DNA from: Bacillus mobilis
GTDB taxonomy: Bacteria; Bacillota; Bacilli; Bacillales; Bacillaceae_G
Assembly: GCF_001884045.1 (NCBI RefSeq)
Contig: NZ_MACF01000055.1
Span: forward strand, 52,222-116,221
Length of the DNA stretch: 64,000 bases
Direction of reading: 5' to 3'
Part shown: piece after piece, positions 1 through 8,008 of the stretch
How positions within the stretch are numbered: position 1 is the first letter of the stretch
Layout: every line of letters starts with the position of its first letter
Made by a program: the position numbers and the translations under genes
Notes under the pieces: generated by a model
What the model saw: the letters and a program-made list of their open reading frames with translations, nothing else
What the model was told of the DNA's origin: nothing
Databases searched by the model: none

Positions 1-148
1 TTAATGCTAACATTATATTTCTCCTTTTCATTAACATTTTTAACTTTTTTTAAAAATGTATTATTTTGTTAACTAAATAATACCTATATTATTAACATCA
101 GTCAACAAAAATTCAGAAAAATAAAAATGATAAAAAAGTAAATACGTG

Positions 149-207
149 TTGACAATGTGATTAGTTGTATTTTACAATCAATTTAGAAACAGTTGCAGAA
201 TACAACT
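149..207 (+). promoter_or_regulatory. Promoter and operators of the MarR-type regulator gene
   Basis: A TTGACA -35 (149-154) and a TACAAT -10 (173-178) are 18 bp apart. A TAGTTG...CAATCA half-palindrome (162-180) overlaps the -10, and a better palindrome AGTTGCAGAATACAACT (191-207) lies just downstream. The second is repeated with one change at 717-733 before the permease gene. Shared palindromes before a MarR gene and the next gene are the usual sign of autoregulation. Promoter strength is inferred. Confidence 0.75.
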
Positions 208-237
208 AATTGATAACTTTAGAAAAGTGGTGGAAGT

Positions 238-693
238 ATGACTGATATCTTAGGTTATAAAAAAGAAGCTTATCAACTTCGTCAAATGCTTCAAATTTTA
301 ATTAGAAGGTTTGGTTTATTAGAAAAAGAAGGCGCACAATGTTGTGGGGTTTCTCTTATACAAAGTCATATCTTATTTGAAGTACAACGTCAGAAAAATC
401 CTTCTTTAAATGAATTAGCTTCTTCATTAGGATTAGATAATAGTACATTAAGTCGTCACATTCAGGGGCTTGTAAATAAGGATCTTGTAGAAAGAACACA
501 ATCTCCTACAGATCGAAGATATTTATCTATTACCTTAACTCCTGAAGGTGAGAAATACGAAAATGAAATTGGAAAGCAAATGAACACATATATCGAAGAA
601 ATACTATCAAATGTTCCAAAAGAAAAACGTATGCAGGTATTAGAAAGTATTGATTTAATATTGGAGGCTATGCAAAGAAGTAGTTGCTGCTAA
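238..693 (+). CDS. MarR-family regulator with two vicinal cysteine pairs
   Basis: A 151-residue winged-helix DNA-binding protein of normal MarR length. The wHTH covers about residues 45-110 (NPSLNELASSLGLDNSTLSR, then the wing SPTDRRYLSITLT). Unusually it has a Cys-Cys pair at residues 35-36 (AQCCGVS) and another at the extreme C-terminus (150-151, SSCC). Vicinal cysteines are typical of regulators that sense trivalent arsenicals, antimonials or reactive electrophiles, so this protein probably represses itself and the downstream permease through the shared palindromes and is released by thiol-binding ligands. The start is set by GGTGGAAGT directly upstream. The family is clear; the ligand is inferred from the cysteines and the ArsP-like neighbour. 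Confidence 0.88.
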   Translation: MTDILGYKKEAYQLRQMLQILIRRFGLLEKEGAQCCGVSLIQSHILFEVQRQKNPSLNELASSLGLDNSTLSRHIQGLVNKDLVERTQSPTDRRYLSITLTPEGEKYENEIGKQMNTYIEEILSNVPKEKRMQVLESIDLILEAMQRSSCC

Positions 694-716
694 AGCCTCC
701 TTCTTCTAAAATCTAT

Positions 717-733
717 AGTTGCAAAATACAACT
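717..733 (+). promoter_or_regulatory. MarR operator before the permease gene
   Basis: AGTTGCAAAATACAACT is a near-perfect palindrome matching the element at 191-207 at 16 of 17 positions. It lies in the short gap between the regulator gene and the permease gene, so the permease may have its own repressed promoter besides read-through. Confidence 0.7.
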
Positions 734-770
734 ATTGAAAATAACAATTATATATTAAGGAGGGATTTAT

Positions 771-1673
771 ATGTCAGAAACATTGACAAGAATATTTTTT
801 GAATTTTTATCATTAAGTAAGAACTTATTAGTTTTATTTATCGGTATTACACTTTTTATTAACTTCATTCAAGCTTATGTACCTTTTGACAAACTTGAAA
901 AATTAATGGGCAGCAAAAATCCATTTATCGGGAATCTATCCGGAGCCATCCTTGGCTTTGTTACCCCTTTTTGCTCTTGCTCTACAGTCCCATTACTTGT
1001 CACAATGATAAATCGAAACATTCCGTTTCAAACAGTAATGACATTCTTATTTACTTCTCCACTACTTGATCCTTGGATTTTAGGATTGATGGCTTACATA
1101 TATGGAGTAAAAATAACAGCAATCTACACAGTAGCTACCTTCTTCTTCTCAATGATTATTGGCTGGATCTTAGATAAACGTGATTATAAGAAATATGTAA
1201 AAAAAGTTATGGTTAAAGGGAATCTTGCTGAACAAGATTTAGCAAGAAGAAAGAGTTTAGCCTTAAACATAAAAGAATCTGTTAGAGAAACTGTTGAATT
1301 AATGCGTTCTGTAATCCTTTATGTTCTAATCGGAGCATTAATTGGAGCAATTATTAAAGAAGCTGTTCCAATGAATTTCCTAATGTTCATTTCAGATCAA
1401 AATCAATGGTGGGTTGTTCCGGTTGCAGCTATCGTGGGGGTGCCATTATATATTCGTCTCTCAACAATGCTACCTATCGCACAAGCGTTACTTATTAAAG
1501 GATTTCCGATTGCGCCAACTATGGCTTTACTAATTGGAGGAGCTGGAGCAAGTCTTCCAGAAATTATTATGCTGAAGAGTATCTTCCACAAGAAATTACT
1601 TGGTGCATTCATTGTCTCTGTGTTTACAATGGCCACTTTCTCTGGCTATTTATTCTTAATACTAAATTTATAA
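771..1673 (+). CDS. ArsP/YraQ-like (DUF318) permease
   Basis: A 300-residue polytopic membrane protein of the DUF318 permease family, with two halves of transmembrane helices around a charged central loop (about residues 135-175). The signature TPFCSCSTVPLL near residues 63-74 holds the Cys-x-Cys thought to bind ligand in ArsP, and a partner helix region contains GGAGASLPE. ArsP members export trivalent organoarsenicals; other family members are uncharacterised. AAGGAGGGATTTAT sets the start. It is preceded by the MarR-type gene and followed 15 bp later by a Cys-pair peptide gene, so the set looks like one operon for a thiophilic substrate. Family assignment is firm; arsenical specificity is inferred. 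Confidence 0.85.
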   Translation: MSETLTRIFFEFLSLSKNLLVLFIGITLFINFIQAYVPFDKLEKLMGSKNPFIGNLSGAILGFVTPFCSCSTVPLLVTMINRNIPFQTVMTFLFTSPLLDPWILGLMAYIYGVKITAIYTVATFFFSMIIGWILDKRDYKKYVKKVMVKGNLAEQDLARRKSLALNIKESVRETVELMRSVILYVLIGALIGAIIKEAVPMNFLMFISDQNQWWVVPVAAIVGVPLYIRLSTMLPIAQALLIKGFPIAPTMALLIGGAGASLPEIIMLKSIFHKKLLGAFIVSVFTMATFSGYLFLILNL

Positions 1674-1688
1674 TGGAGGATGATAACT

Positions 1689-1829
1689 ATGGGTTTACTA
1701 TCAATTTTTAAAAGGGACAAAAAAGAAAAGGATTGCTGTAACATTGAAATTATTGAAATAAAAGATGAGCAAAGTGAGAAAGAAAGTTGCTGCTCTAAGA
1801 ATACTGAAAAAGAAGATAAAAATTCATAA
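1689..1829 (+). CDS. 46-residue peptide with two Cys-Cys pairs
   Basis: A small charged protein starting MGLLSIFKRDKKEKDCC, with vicinal cysteines at residues 16-17 and 34-35 and a Lys/Glu-rich remainder. TGGAGGATGATAACT precedes the ATG, and the gene starts 15 bp after the permease stop. It has no signal peptide or membrane helix. Paired cysteines in a small soluble protein next to a metalloid-type permease recall the way the chaperone ArsD presents As(III) to a pump, though there is no sequence resemblance I can point to. It could be a ligand-delivery or sequestration peptide. Confidence 0.75.
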   Translation: MGLLSIFKRDKKEKDCCNIEIIEIKDEQSEKESCCSKNTEKEDKNS

Positions 1830-1883
1830 TATCTATTATTACCCTAAATCGGCTAAATCTTCATACGAAGGGATGGGATCAAA

Positions 1884-2060
1884 TTGATCAATGAATATGA
1901 GTTTTTAATGTTCGCTAAACAGAAGCAAGAAAAAGAAAGAACTCAGTCAAAAACTTTGGAGTCTAGTTCAACTAGTTCTTATAAAAATAAGGTTATTAAT
2001 CTATTTGAGAGACGAAGAAATAGCCGAAAATTAAAACCTTGTTGTGTAGAATGTTGCTAA
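1884..2060 (+). CDS. 58-residue peptide ending CCVECC (TTG start)
   Basis: Read from TTG at 1884, with a purine-rich GAAGGGATGGGAT upstream, this gives 58 residues: a short N-terminal helix-like part, a Ser/Thr-rich stretch, a basic segment (FERRRNSRKLK) and two vicinal cysteine pairs at the end (residues 53-54 and 57-58). An ATG at 1908 is the alternative start but has no ribosome binding site. It follows the 46-residue Cys-pair gene by 54 bp and ends just before a terminator, closing the same operon. I do not recognise the family; the cysteines suggest soft-metal or metalloid binding. Confidence 0.55.
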   Translation: MINEYEFLMFAKQKQEKERTQSKTLESSSTSSYKNKVINLFERRRNSRKLKPCCVECC

Positions 2061-2110
2061 GTAGTAAGTATTAACTATTCACATGAGATACTAACAAAAT
2101 AGGTATAACA

Positions 2111-2147
2111 AAGCACCCTGACATTTGAGTTAGGGTGTTTTGTTTTA
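2111..2147 (+). terminator. Terminator of the MarR-permease operon
   Basis: CACCCTGAC (2114-2122) pairs with GTTAGGGTG (2129-2137) over a 6-nt loop and is followed by TTTTGTTTTATTT. It closes the plus-strand operon and faces the convergent tniQ gene. Confidence 0.8.
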
Positions 2148-2377
2148 TTTAGGGGATACTGACAGTAACAAACGGGAGGATTGCAGTAGCTAAATCCCAA
2201 GAACGATATTTAGGACGGCCACAACTAAATTGATCCATTTTAATACCAAAACAAAATATACATTGATGAAATCCATTCAAAATGGAGTGGCACCTTTATA
2301 TAAAAAATACATCACTATTTAATATTACTGATTAGTTCAAATAATGATCTTTAGTTATTAATGCCTTTATCGCTAGA
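2148..2377. other. Intergenic stretch between convergent operons
   Basis: No gene is supported. A minus-strand frame reads MDQFSCGRPKYRSWDLATA (near 2240-2184) without a ribosome binding site, perhaps a fragment of a lost gene. No transposon terminus with the repeats seen at 7632-7779 is present, so the far end of the Tn7-like element is not here. Confidence 0.4.
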
Positions 2378-3904
2378 TTAAGGGTAACAGGTTAGTTTTT
2401 TGTCTATATCCATTACAAGACTCTCCATATAATTAGAACGGCCGCTCGGAAAATAGAAGTGGATGCTTTCGTTCTTCTCTAAAGGGATTTTTATAAGATA
2501 CACAGGAATATCTGCATTTGGATATAAGAGCTCAAACTCCTTTGGATGATGCATTACTTCTAACCATTTAATGTAACGCTCAATTAATAGATATGATGTA
2601 ATTCTGTTAACAACATAGCTTATAGTACTAAGATTATATTTTAATAAATTAAATCCCCCTTCTCCATTAATAGCAGGTTCTTGCTGAAAAGTGTTTAATA
2701 TTTCTTTTAAATGAATCATAAAAGGGCCTTTTGGAAAAATACTAAATTTATCATTAAGAAATCTAAAATCAGACAAGCTTGGAATTTGAGCTTGGTTTAA
2801 AATTCTTGGATATATTCTTCTTCCTTCACATTCAGATTTCCATAATATAAATGCATAAGCATGTAGGCAGATAGGGCCATCTTGATATGTATCATCAAAA
2901 TTTCTTATACACTTTTTATGTATATTAATTATTTTATTTTGGATATATCTACTGATTGATTTATATATAATTCTGGTTTGTTTGTAAATTTCAAAGAAGA
3001 TGCTTTCAGTGGGACATTTTTCTTTTAATTTAAAGTTATGTGTACGATAAGGGAAAATTTGATTATAACTTGCGCTTAAATGATGATAATTATCTTTGAT
3101 TTGAAAAATATTTTCATTAGAGTAGATATTCATTACTTGAGAGTTATCTATTTTGTTTTCTGTAAAAGCACTGATTAGCAGTTGAGGAATCTCTTTTAAA
3201 TGCTGAGTCGTATTTTTCTTATCAAATTTAGAATTGTTTTTGTAGTTATAAAAAGGGTAACTTAAATGGTACATATTAATTATATGTTTAGGTAATGCTT
3301 TCCATGTATTAACCAAATTACTTTGAACGATTAATTCTTTTTTCCATGAAGAAAAAATGCCCCTTATATTCTTTGAACTTAAAAAATAGTGACCGCAAAT
3401 ACAATTGTATGCATCTATATTTTCTTTGTTTATGGAGTATTCTGGCATTGATCGTTTACATTTTGGGCATGTACTTATTAAATTTTGAAGGGGATGAAAT
3501 AAACAATGATCAAAAAACTTAATTTGATGAAATATACTATGGTAACCCGTATTTAGACAGGCTGGACAATAATTTAAATGCCGATGAAAATTGTAATCCA
3601 TGTTACTCCTATTGATAGCAAACGGGTAAAGTGATTTATCTAATAAATAATCATGATATTGTTTTAAATTAACCCCTAGAATTTTTCTACTTAATTTGCA
3701 ATCAACACCGTGGAAATAAATTAAATCCCGGTGATGCCTACCAGCGTTTGAAATCTCTTTGAAGTTCCTAACTTTTTCATTTCCTATTAACTTTAATACG
3801 ATATTACCGTTAATAGCATTAGCATACTTGAATTTTTCTATTATCCCCCATGGAGACTCGTATTTTTGAATCCACTCAGTAGACCATGCGAATTGAAAGT
3901 TCAT
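2378..3904 (-). CDS. tniQ: TniQ/TnsD-family target-selection protein
   Basis: A 508-residue protein with the TniQ zinc module in its first third: YCPACLNTGYHS and STCPKCKRS followed by CICGHYF, with conserved His in FFDHCLFHPL. In Tn7-like elements TnsD/TniQ proteins recognise the target and recruit TnsC. The length fits a single-TniQ TnsD-like protein, longer than the short TniQ of CRISPR-associated elements, and no CRISPR array or Cas gene is near. TGGAGGATAAGTT sets the start. It is the last gene of tnsA-tnsB-tnsC-tniQ, 38 bp after tnsC. The target it recognises cannot be read from the sequence. Confidence 0.9.
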   Translation of the reverse strand: MNFQFAWSTEWIQKYESPWGIIEKFKYANAINGNIVLKLIGNEKVRNFKEISNAGRHHRDLIYFHGVDCKLSRKILGVNLKQYHDYLLDKSLYPFAINRSNMDYNFHRHLNYCPACLNTGYHSIFHQIKFFDHCLFHPLQNLISTCPKCKRSMPEYSINKENIDAYNCICGHYFLSSKNIRGIFSSWKKELIVQSNLVNTWKALPKHIINMYHLSYPFYNYKNNSKFDKKNTTQHLKEIPQLLISAFTENKIDNSQVMNIYSNENIFQIKDNYHHLSASYNQIFPYRTHNFKLKEKCPTESIFFEIYKQTRIIYKSISRYIQNKIINIHKKCIRNFDDTYQDGPICLHAYAFILWKSECEGRRIYPRILNQAQIPSLSDFRFLNDKFSIFPKGPFMIHLKEILNTFQQEPAINGEGGFNLLKYNLSTISYVVNRITSYLLIERYIKWLEVMHHPKEFELLYPNADIPVYLIKIPLEKNESIHFYFPSGRSNYMESLVMDIDKKLTCYP

Positions 3905-3942
3905 AACTTATCCTCCATATTAAATTAACGCTACAGTGTGTC

Positions 3943-4944
3943 TTAATATGTTGTCTGATATAGTTCGGATTGAATATAACCAGAATTCTTAATAGACTCT
4001 TCCCAATGAGTTTTTTCTATTGTTGTTAAATCAAGATTATCAATCCCAAAATTTTTCAATGCATATTCTACCGTTAAAGTTATATGCTGCATTGGAATTT
4101 CTACTTTTTGAGATAATCCATGTTCCCTTCTTAAATCAACAAAGACTTGAAACAATTCTTCTGCAGAATTTTGTAATCTAAGACCTCTTATGAAAGAATC
4201 GGCAAAAAAGTATTTAGTAAAGGACCAATTACTATTAATAGGATATTCACAATATTCATCGTACCCTGTTAAACAAATTTTTAAATCTCTAGGAGTTTTT
4301 ATTCCTTTAAATTGATATTCTTGACTCATAAAACGACCAACTATTTGAAATTTCTCTCCACTTATAAATGCTGATCTTTGATGAACTAATTCTTTTTGAC
4401 CTACTAAAATTGTTGTTAAAGTTATGCCATATTGTTCTAATTCATTGAACAAATCCATTAACCAGTCGTAATGTATTTCAACTAACCTTTGAGCATCATC
4501 AATGAAAAAAACAACTTTATTTGTACCAGAAAAATCAGATCGTTCTACAAGAAATTTCAAAAGTCTATTTCTCTTTACATTTGCTTTACCTTGTATAGCA
4601 ATTGAATGACCAACGGCAAGTAATAAATCTTCAAAAAAGGAATTTTCATTAGGCCGTTTATACGTACGACAACGCACATGATAAATCGGCATATTGTTTC
4701 CAAAGTCCTGTGGCAAACAATTCATCAAGTAAGTAATAGCCCTTGTTTTACCTAATCTTGGGCGACCATATATAATAGCACCAGGTATTCGGTTTCCTAT
4801 CCATTGAAGTACTGTTTGATACATTCTATCTATCTCATTTGTTGAAATTAAATATTTACCTGTTTCAACTGGATGTGTACCTTTAGGAATATAGGGGCGT
4901 ATGCTATTACTAGTAAGTTGCTCTAACTCTAATTCTTCCGTCAT
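3943..4944 (-). CDS. tnsC: TnsC-like AAA+ ATPase
   Basis: A 333-residue AAA+ ATPase. The Walker A motif is GRPRLGKT (about residues 60-67) and the Walker B is VVFFIDDAQ (about 144-152), followed by a sensor-1-like TTILVGQ. TnsC links the target selector to the TnsA/TnsB transposase and mediates target immunity through ATP hydrolysis. At 333 residues it is shorter than the TnsC of Tn7 itself, as in many TnsC homologues of Bacillota. The gene starts after TTGGAGGCCTCAAC and follows tnsB by 15 bp, so the products are probably made in fixed ratio from one mRNA. Confidence 0.92.
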   Translation of the reverse strand: MTEELELEQLTSNSIRPYIPKGTHPVETGKYLISTNEIDRMYQTVLQWIGNRIPGAIIYGRPRLGKTRAITYLMNCLPQDFGNNMPIYHVRCRTYKRPNENSFFEDLLLAVGHSIAIQGKANVKRNRLLKFLVERSDFSGTNKVVFFIDDAQRLVEIHYDWLMDLFNELEQYGITLTTILVGQKELVHQRSAFISGEKFQIVGRFMSQEYQFKGIKTPRDLKICLTGYDEYCEYPINSNWSFTKYFFADSFIRGLRLQNSAEELFQVFVDLRREHGLSQKVEIPMQHITLTVEYALKNFGIDNLDLTTIEKTHWEESIKNSGYIQSELYQTTY

Positions 4945-4959
4945 GTTGAGGCCTCCAAA

Positions 4960-6939
4960 TTAAAGAATGATAGTATTTTTTAAAATTCTTTGATCTACTT
5001 GTTGGTTGTCATTTGCCTTTTTCTTCGATTGTTCCATTTGGTTTTGTTGTAAATTCCCGCTATTTTTAATAGTATTTTCTTCAATGTGGGTCTCTCTAGG
5101 ATATCGGCTTTCTCTATTTTTTTTACTTTGATTGAGGCTGGCTAGTTTATTCCTACTAGATTTATTTTTTATGGATTCTTTTTCGAGGTAATTTTGATAA
5201 ACATTAATGGGATCTTCATATTGATTGAAATGTATCATTTTATTATTTTTAAGTTTATTTATAGCCTTCCTAGTTCTTAGATTATGTGGATTTACACCCC
5301 ATTTCCCAATAGCAGTTAAATTCCCTAATTCGCTGCCATCTGTTAAAAATGCTTTTATAACCCTTAAATCATCTGTATTGATAAGTAATTCAAGTGATTT
5401 ATTAATTAGTTGGGGTGAACGAAGTAATACTTCATTGGAGTATTTTACACCTTCGTAATAAACATAAGGTCTTCTTCCTTCTTTGTTATGACCTTTAACT
5501 TTCCTTGTTACCTTTAAAGAAAAAAAGTTCATTTCATTTCTCCTTTCTTGAGATAATTGAGTTATTGTCATGCCTCGGTTTATTCTTTGTTGAAAAACTT
5601 CTAACGGACTTAGATTATTATTTCCTTCATGGGGTGTTCCGTTATATTCAGCAATTAATACATCTGTTAATTCTTCTAGATGCTCCGCTGATATACGGTA
5701 TTTAACAGCATTTTCTTCTGGTTTTTTCCTCTTAGTATCTTTTGGATGACTTCCAGTGGTCGAAGGTAGTCGATGAAAACCGTTCTGTTCCAAAGTGCGG
5801 AAAAAACGTTCAATTATTGGTCTACGAATAGGTACTGCAACAGGTCCAGTGTTAATAGAACAACCTATTAAATTTACAAGTTTATTTTGTACAATTTTTG
5901 CTAGATTTGCTTTTGCATTGTCATAACAGAATTCATCCCATATACCATAGCTTGCTTCTGGTATAGCATTAGATATGAAGTTTGCTGATGAAGAGTATTT
6001 TAATCCATTAATAGTTAATTTTCTTTGTTTCCAAGGTATGATTGCATTGCGAATACACATTAGAACATCATCCGAGGAATATTCTTTATTTAGACAAAGA
6101 TGGTATCCCAATACAGCTCTCGTGGCGACATCGATAACAGAAAGAATCCAAATACGATTCATTACTTCTACTATCTCATCCCCTTCCGGTGTTTTAAAAA
6201 TTATAGCAATAGATGTATCAATTCTATGACCATCAAATTCAACACGTTCAAGGGGTCTTATGATCATAGGGTTGTTTTTATTGCCCTTTCCTGTATTTTT
6301 TGCAATCATAAATGCTTGATCACCATTTCGTTTTGCAACATCAACAAAATGAGATTTAGATAAAGATCTAACAAAGCGTTCGATTGATTTCTTGGCTAAA
6401 GTTTTTGTGTTAAATGGATACTCAGTTATTTTTATTCCCAAATGCCGACACTCATCTATAAACTTTTTATGAAGATTTTTGATGTTAATAATAGGTTCAG
6501 TAACTTGAAGCTCCTTTGTTTTCTTGCTGAAATACGAATTAATAATTAATTCTTTTAGAGTTGGATAAGTATCAAGTAGTAAGTTGAAAGCACCTGAAAA
6601 ATTTTTAGAGTCTGCTTTAGTCATTGGAAAATCATTCCGATTGTAATCTTTTAGTCTTTTGTAGGGAACTAGTCCTCTATAGCCCATTATTTGCTCAAAT
6701 TCGTCCTTTTCTAAACATCTTCTAATAAGCCTATATATTTCACTTCTATGTATCCCTACTTGCTGTTCTATCTCATATATTTTTGTATTTGTTGTCATAA
6801 ACAAATCAATTGCTTTCTTTCTAATTAAAAATTTATTCAATTCCTCTTCGGTGAGATTTTCAATTAATACTTGGGGCCAATTTGCCATAACTAAATCACT
6901 ATCTTCAATTTTTAAACCTTCTAAGACCCGTTTAGACAT
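4960..6939 (-). CDS. tnsB: TnsB-like DDE transposase
   Basis: A 659-residue DDE-superfamily transposase. The catalytic residues are visible as RVEFDGHRID (first Asp), CYDNAKANLA (second Asp) and ERFFRTLEQNG (Glu), with an N-terminal helix-turn-helix region near SEIYRLIRRC and a C-terminal beta-barrel-like Mu-C region. TnsB binds the transposon ends and joins the 3' ends to the target. I chose the ATG at 6939, which overlaps the tnsA stop by 8 bp and follows CGGAGGTATGGG, over an upstream ATG at 6999 lying inside tnsA. The Lys/Asn/Gln-rich C-terminal tail is probably the TnsC-interacting region. Confidence 0.93.
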   Translation of the reverse strand: MSKRVLEGLKIEDSDLVMANWPQVLIENLTEEELNKFLIRKKAIDLFMTTNTKIYEIEQQVGIHRSEIYRLIRRCLEKDEFEQIMGYRGLVPYKRLKDYNRNDFPMTKADSKNFSGAFNLLLDTYPTLKELIINSYFSKKTKELQVTEPIINIKNLHKKFIDECRHLGIKITEYPFNTKTLAKKSIERFVRSLSKSHFVDVAKRNGDQAFMIAKNTGKGNKNNPMIIRPLERVEFDGHRIDTSIAIIFKTPEGDEIVEVMNRIWILSVIDVATRAVLGYHLCLNKEYSSDDVLMCIRNAIIPWKQRKLTINGLKYSSSANFISNAIPEASYGIWDEFCYDNAKANLAKIVQNKLVNLIGCSINTGPVAVPIRRPIIERFFRTLEQNGFHRLPSTTGSHPKDTKRKKPEENAVKYRISAEHLEELTDVLIAEYNGTPHEGNNNLSPLEVFQQRINRGMTITQLSQERRNEMNFFSLKVTRKVKGHNKEGRRPYVYYEGVKYSNEVLLRSPQLINKSLELLINTDDLRVIKAFLTDGSELGNLTAIGKWGVNPHNLRTRKAINKLKNNKMIHFNQYEDPINVYQNYLEKESIKNKSSRNKLASLNQSKKNRESRYPRETHIEENTIKNSGNLQQNQMEQSKKKANDNQQVDQRILKNTIIL

Positions 6940-7582
6940 TAACCCATACCTCCGTATTTGTTCCAAAATACTCTTTAGATATGTTTGAGCATATTTCACC
7001 TGTTAAAATCATTTGTCCAATGGATATTAATAATCTATTTGAGGGGATTTGAGTTGCTGTAATTATTGAATTAAGTGTGGTTTTTTGTGTTTTATTATGT
7101 TTTAGCATCTTCATAACTTGATATCTATCTGTTTCGATTTGTTGTGTTTGTTGTTTATTTCCCTTAACAAGCACCTTTAAATTAGAGAGTAAAATTCGAT
7201 TTACACATATATCTTCTTCTGTTCTTACACGATGCTGGAACCCATTTTCTGCACACCAATATTTTTGTGTGAAAATCTGATTTATTACTCTTTGTTTGAT
7301 TAAATCTGTGGAATATTTAATTTCTATAAATTCTTCATTTCCATCTTCATATTTTACCCACATATCGACAATAGAGGTCACTGATTTTCCATTTATACAT
7401 GCAGTCATAACTAGAGGTTGTTCACAAAAATTTATAACTTTAGGGTTTGATTCTACCATTAACCAATGTTCGTATTCTAAATCACTAAATAAAAAAACTT
7501 CTCTTTTTAATTTAAAGCTATACGTTACCCATCTGTTATTCCCGTACTTTTTACTAACATTAGTAACTAGTGGTTTATACAT
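6932..7582 (-). CDS. tnsA: TnsA-like endonuclease
   Basis: A 216-residue restriction-like endonuclease. Catalytic residues fit LEYEHWLMVE (Glu), SIVDMWVKYE (Asp) and EFIEIKYS (Glu-x-Lys), followed by the C-terminal TnsC-binding half with a winged-helix look. TnsA cuts the 5' ends, so with TnsB the element should move by cut-and-paste rather than by cointegrate. It begins after AGAAGGGGGCAGTTA, about 50 bp inside the transposon end, so TnsB bound at the end could repress the operon promoter, as in Tn7. Confidence 0.92.
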   Translation of the reverse strand: MYKPLVTNVSKKYGNNRWVTYSFKLKREVFLFSDLEYEHWLMVESNPKVINFCEQPLVMTACINGKSVTSIVDMWVKYEDGNEEFIEIKYSTDLIKQRVINQIFTQKYWCAENGFQHRVRTEEDICVNRILLSNLKVLVKGNKQQTQQIETDRYQVMKMLKHNKTQKTTLNSIITATQIPSNRLLISIGQMILTGEICSNISKEYFGTNTEVWVNV

Positions 7583-7631
7583 TAACTGCCCCCTTCTTTT
7601 GTTAATTCATCTACAAGTATATTTTTGGGAA

Positions 7632-7779
7632 TTTTATACTTTCATGTCTATAGTTTAAAAATTTTTTCTATTCTTGTCCACTGAAAAAGACAAAAAAATA
7701 CCTACAAACCAGGTTATAAGTAAAGATTAGTCAATATTTTATGTTGTAAATTTAGTTTAGAATTTCAAGTCTTTTTACA
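7632..7779 (+). mobile_element. Tn7-like transposon end beside tnsA (four TnsB-type sites)
   Basis: Four related sites are visible: cores CATGTC (7643-7648), CTTGTCC (7673-7679), an inverted GACAAAAAAATACCTACAAA (7689-7708), and the terminal site starting GTTTAG at 7755 and running through TCAAGTCTTTTTACA to 7779. Read inward from the terminus the element starts TGTAAAAAGAC, the TGT...ACA ends expected of Tn7-like elements. Core spacings (30, 16 and about 66 bp) are the same as at 37,941-38,087. In Tn7 the tnsA-proximal end is the right end, so this is called a right end, with the element extending left out of the window. Confidence 0.85.
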
Positions 7780-7874
7780 ACACTCATGCTTGAAATTTTC
7801 TAATCAAGTATCTCAAATGTTTGCTATTGCATTGTTTTGGACAATTGATTCTAAAATAATTTTGACAGCATGAC

Positions 7875-7942
7875 GTATATAGTGAAAACAGCAAGATAGA
7901 ATCCTTACTTCACAGTATTTTTTTGCTATTTTCACTATATAC
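7875..7942. repeat. 20-bp inverted repeat with a 28-bp spacer
   Basis: GTATATAGTGAAAACAGCAA (7875-7894) and TTGCTATTTTCACTATATAC (7923-7942) are complementary at 19 of 20 positions. There is no U-run, so it is not a simple terminator. It lies between the tnsA-side transposon end and the small Gly/His peptide gene and could be a protein-binding site or the remnant of an element end. Confidence 0.7.
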
Positions 7943-8008
7943 TTACTGAAAATATACAACGATACAAATGTACAAACTCTACGTAAAAAAATGATTTTAT
8001 AGCATTTT

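Noticed and set aside
2184-2260. Minus-strand frame MDQFSCGRPKYRSWDLATA as a gene or transposase remnant
   Set aside because: No ribosome binding site, short, and no family recognised.
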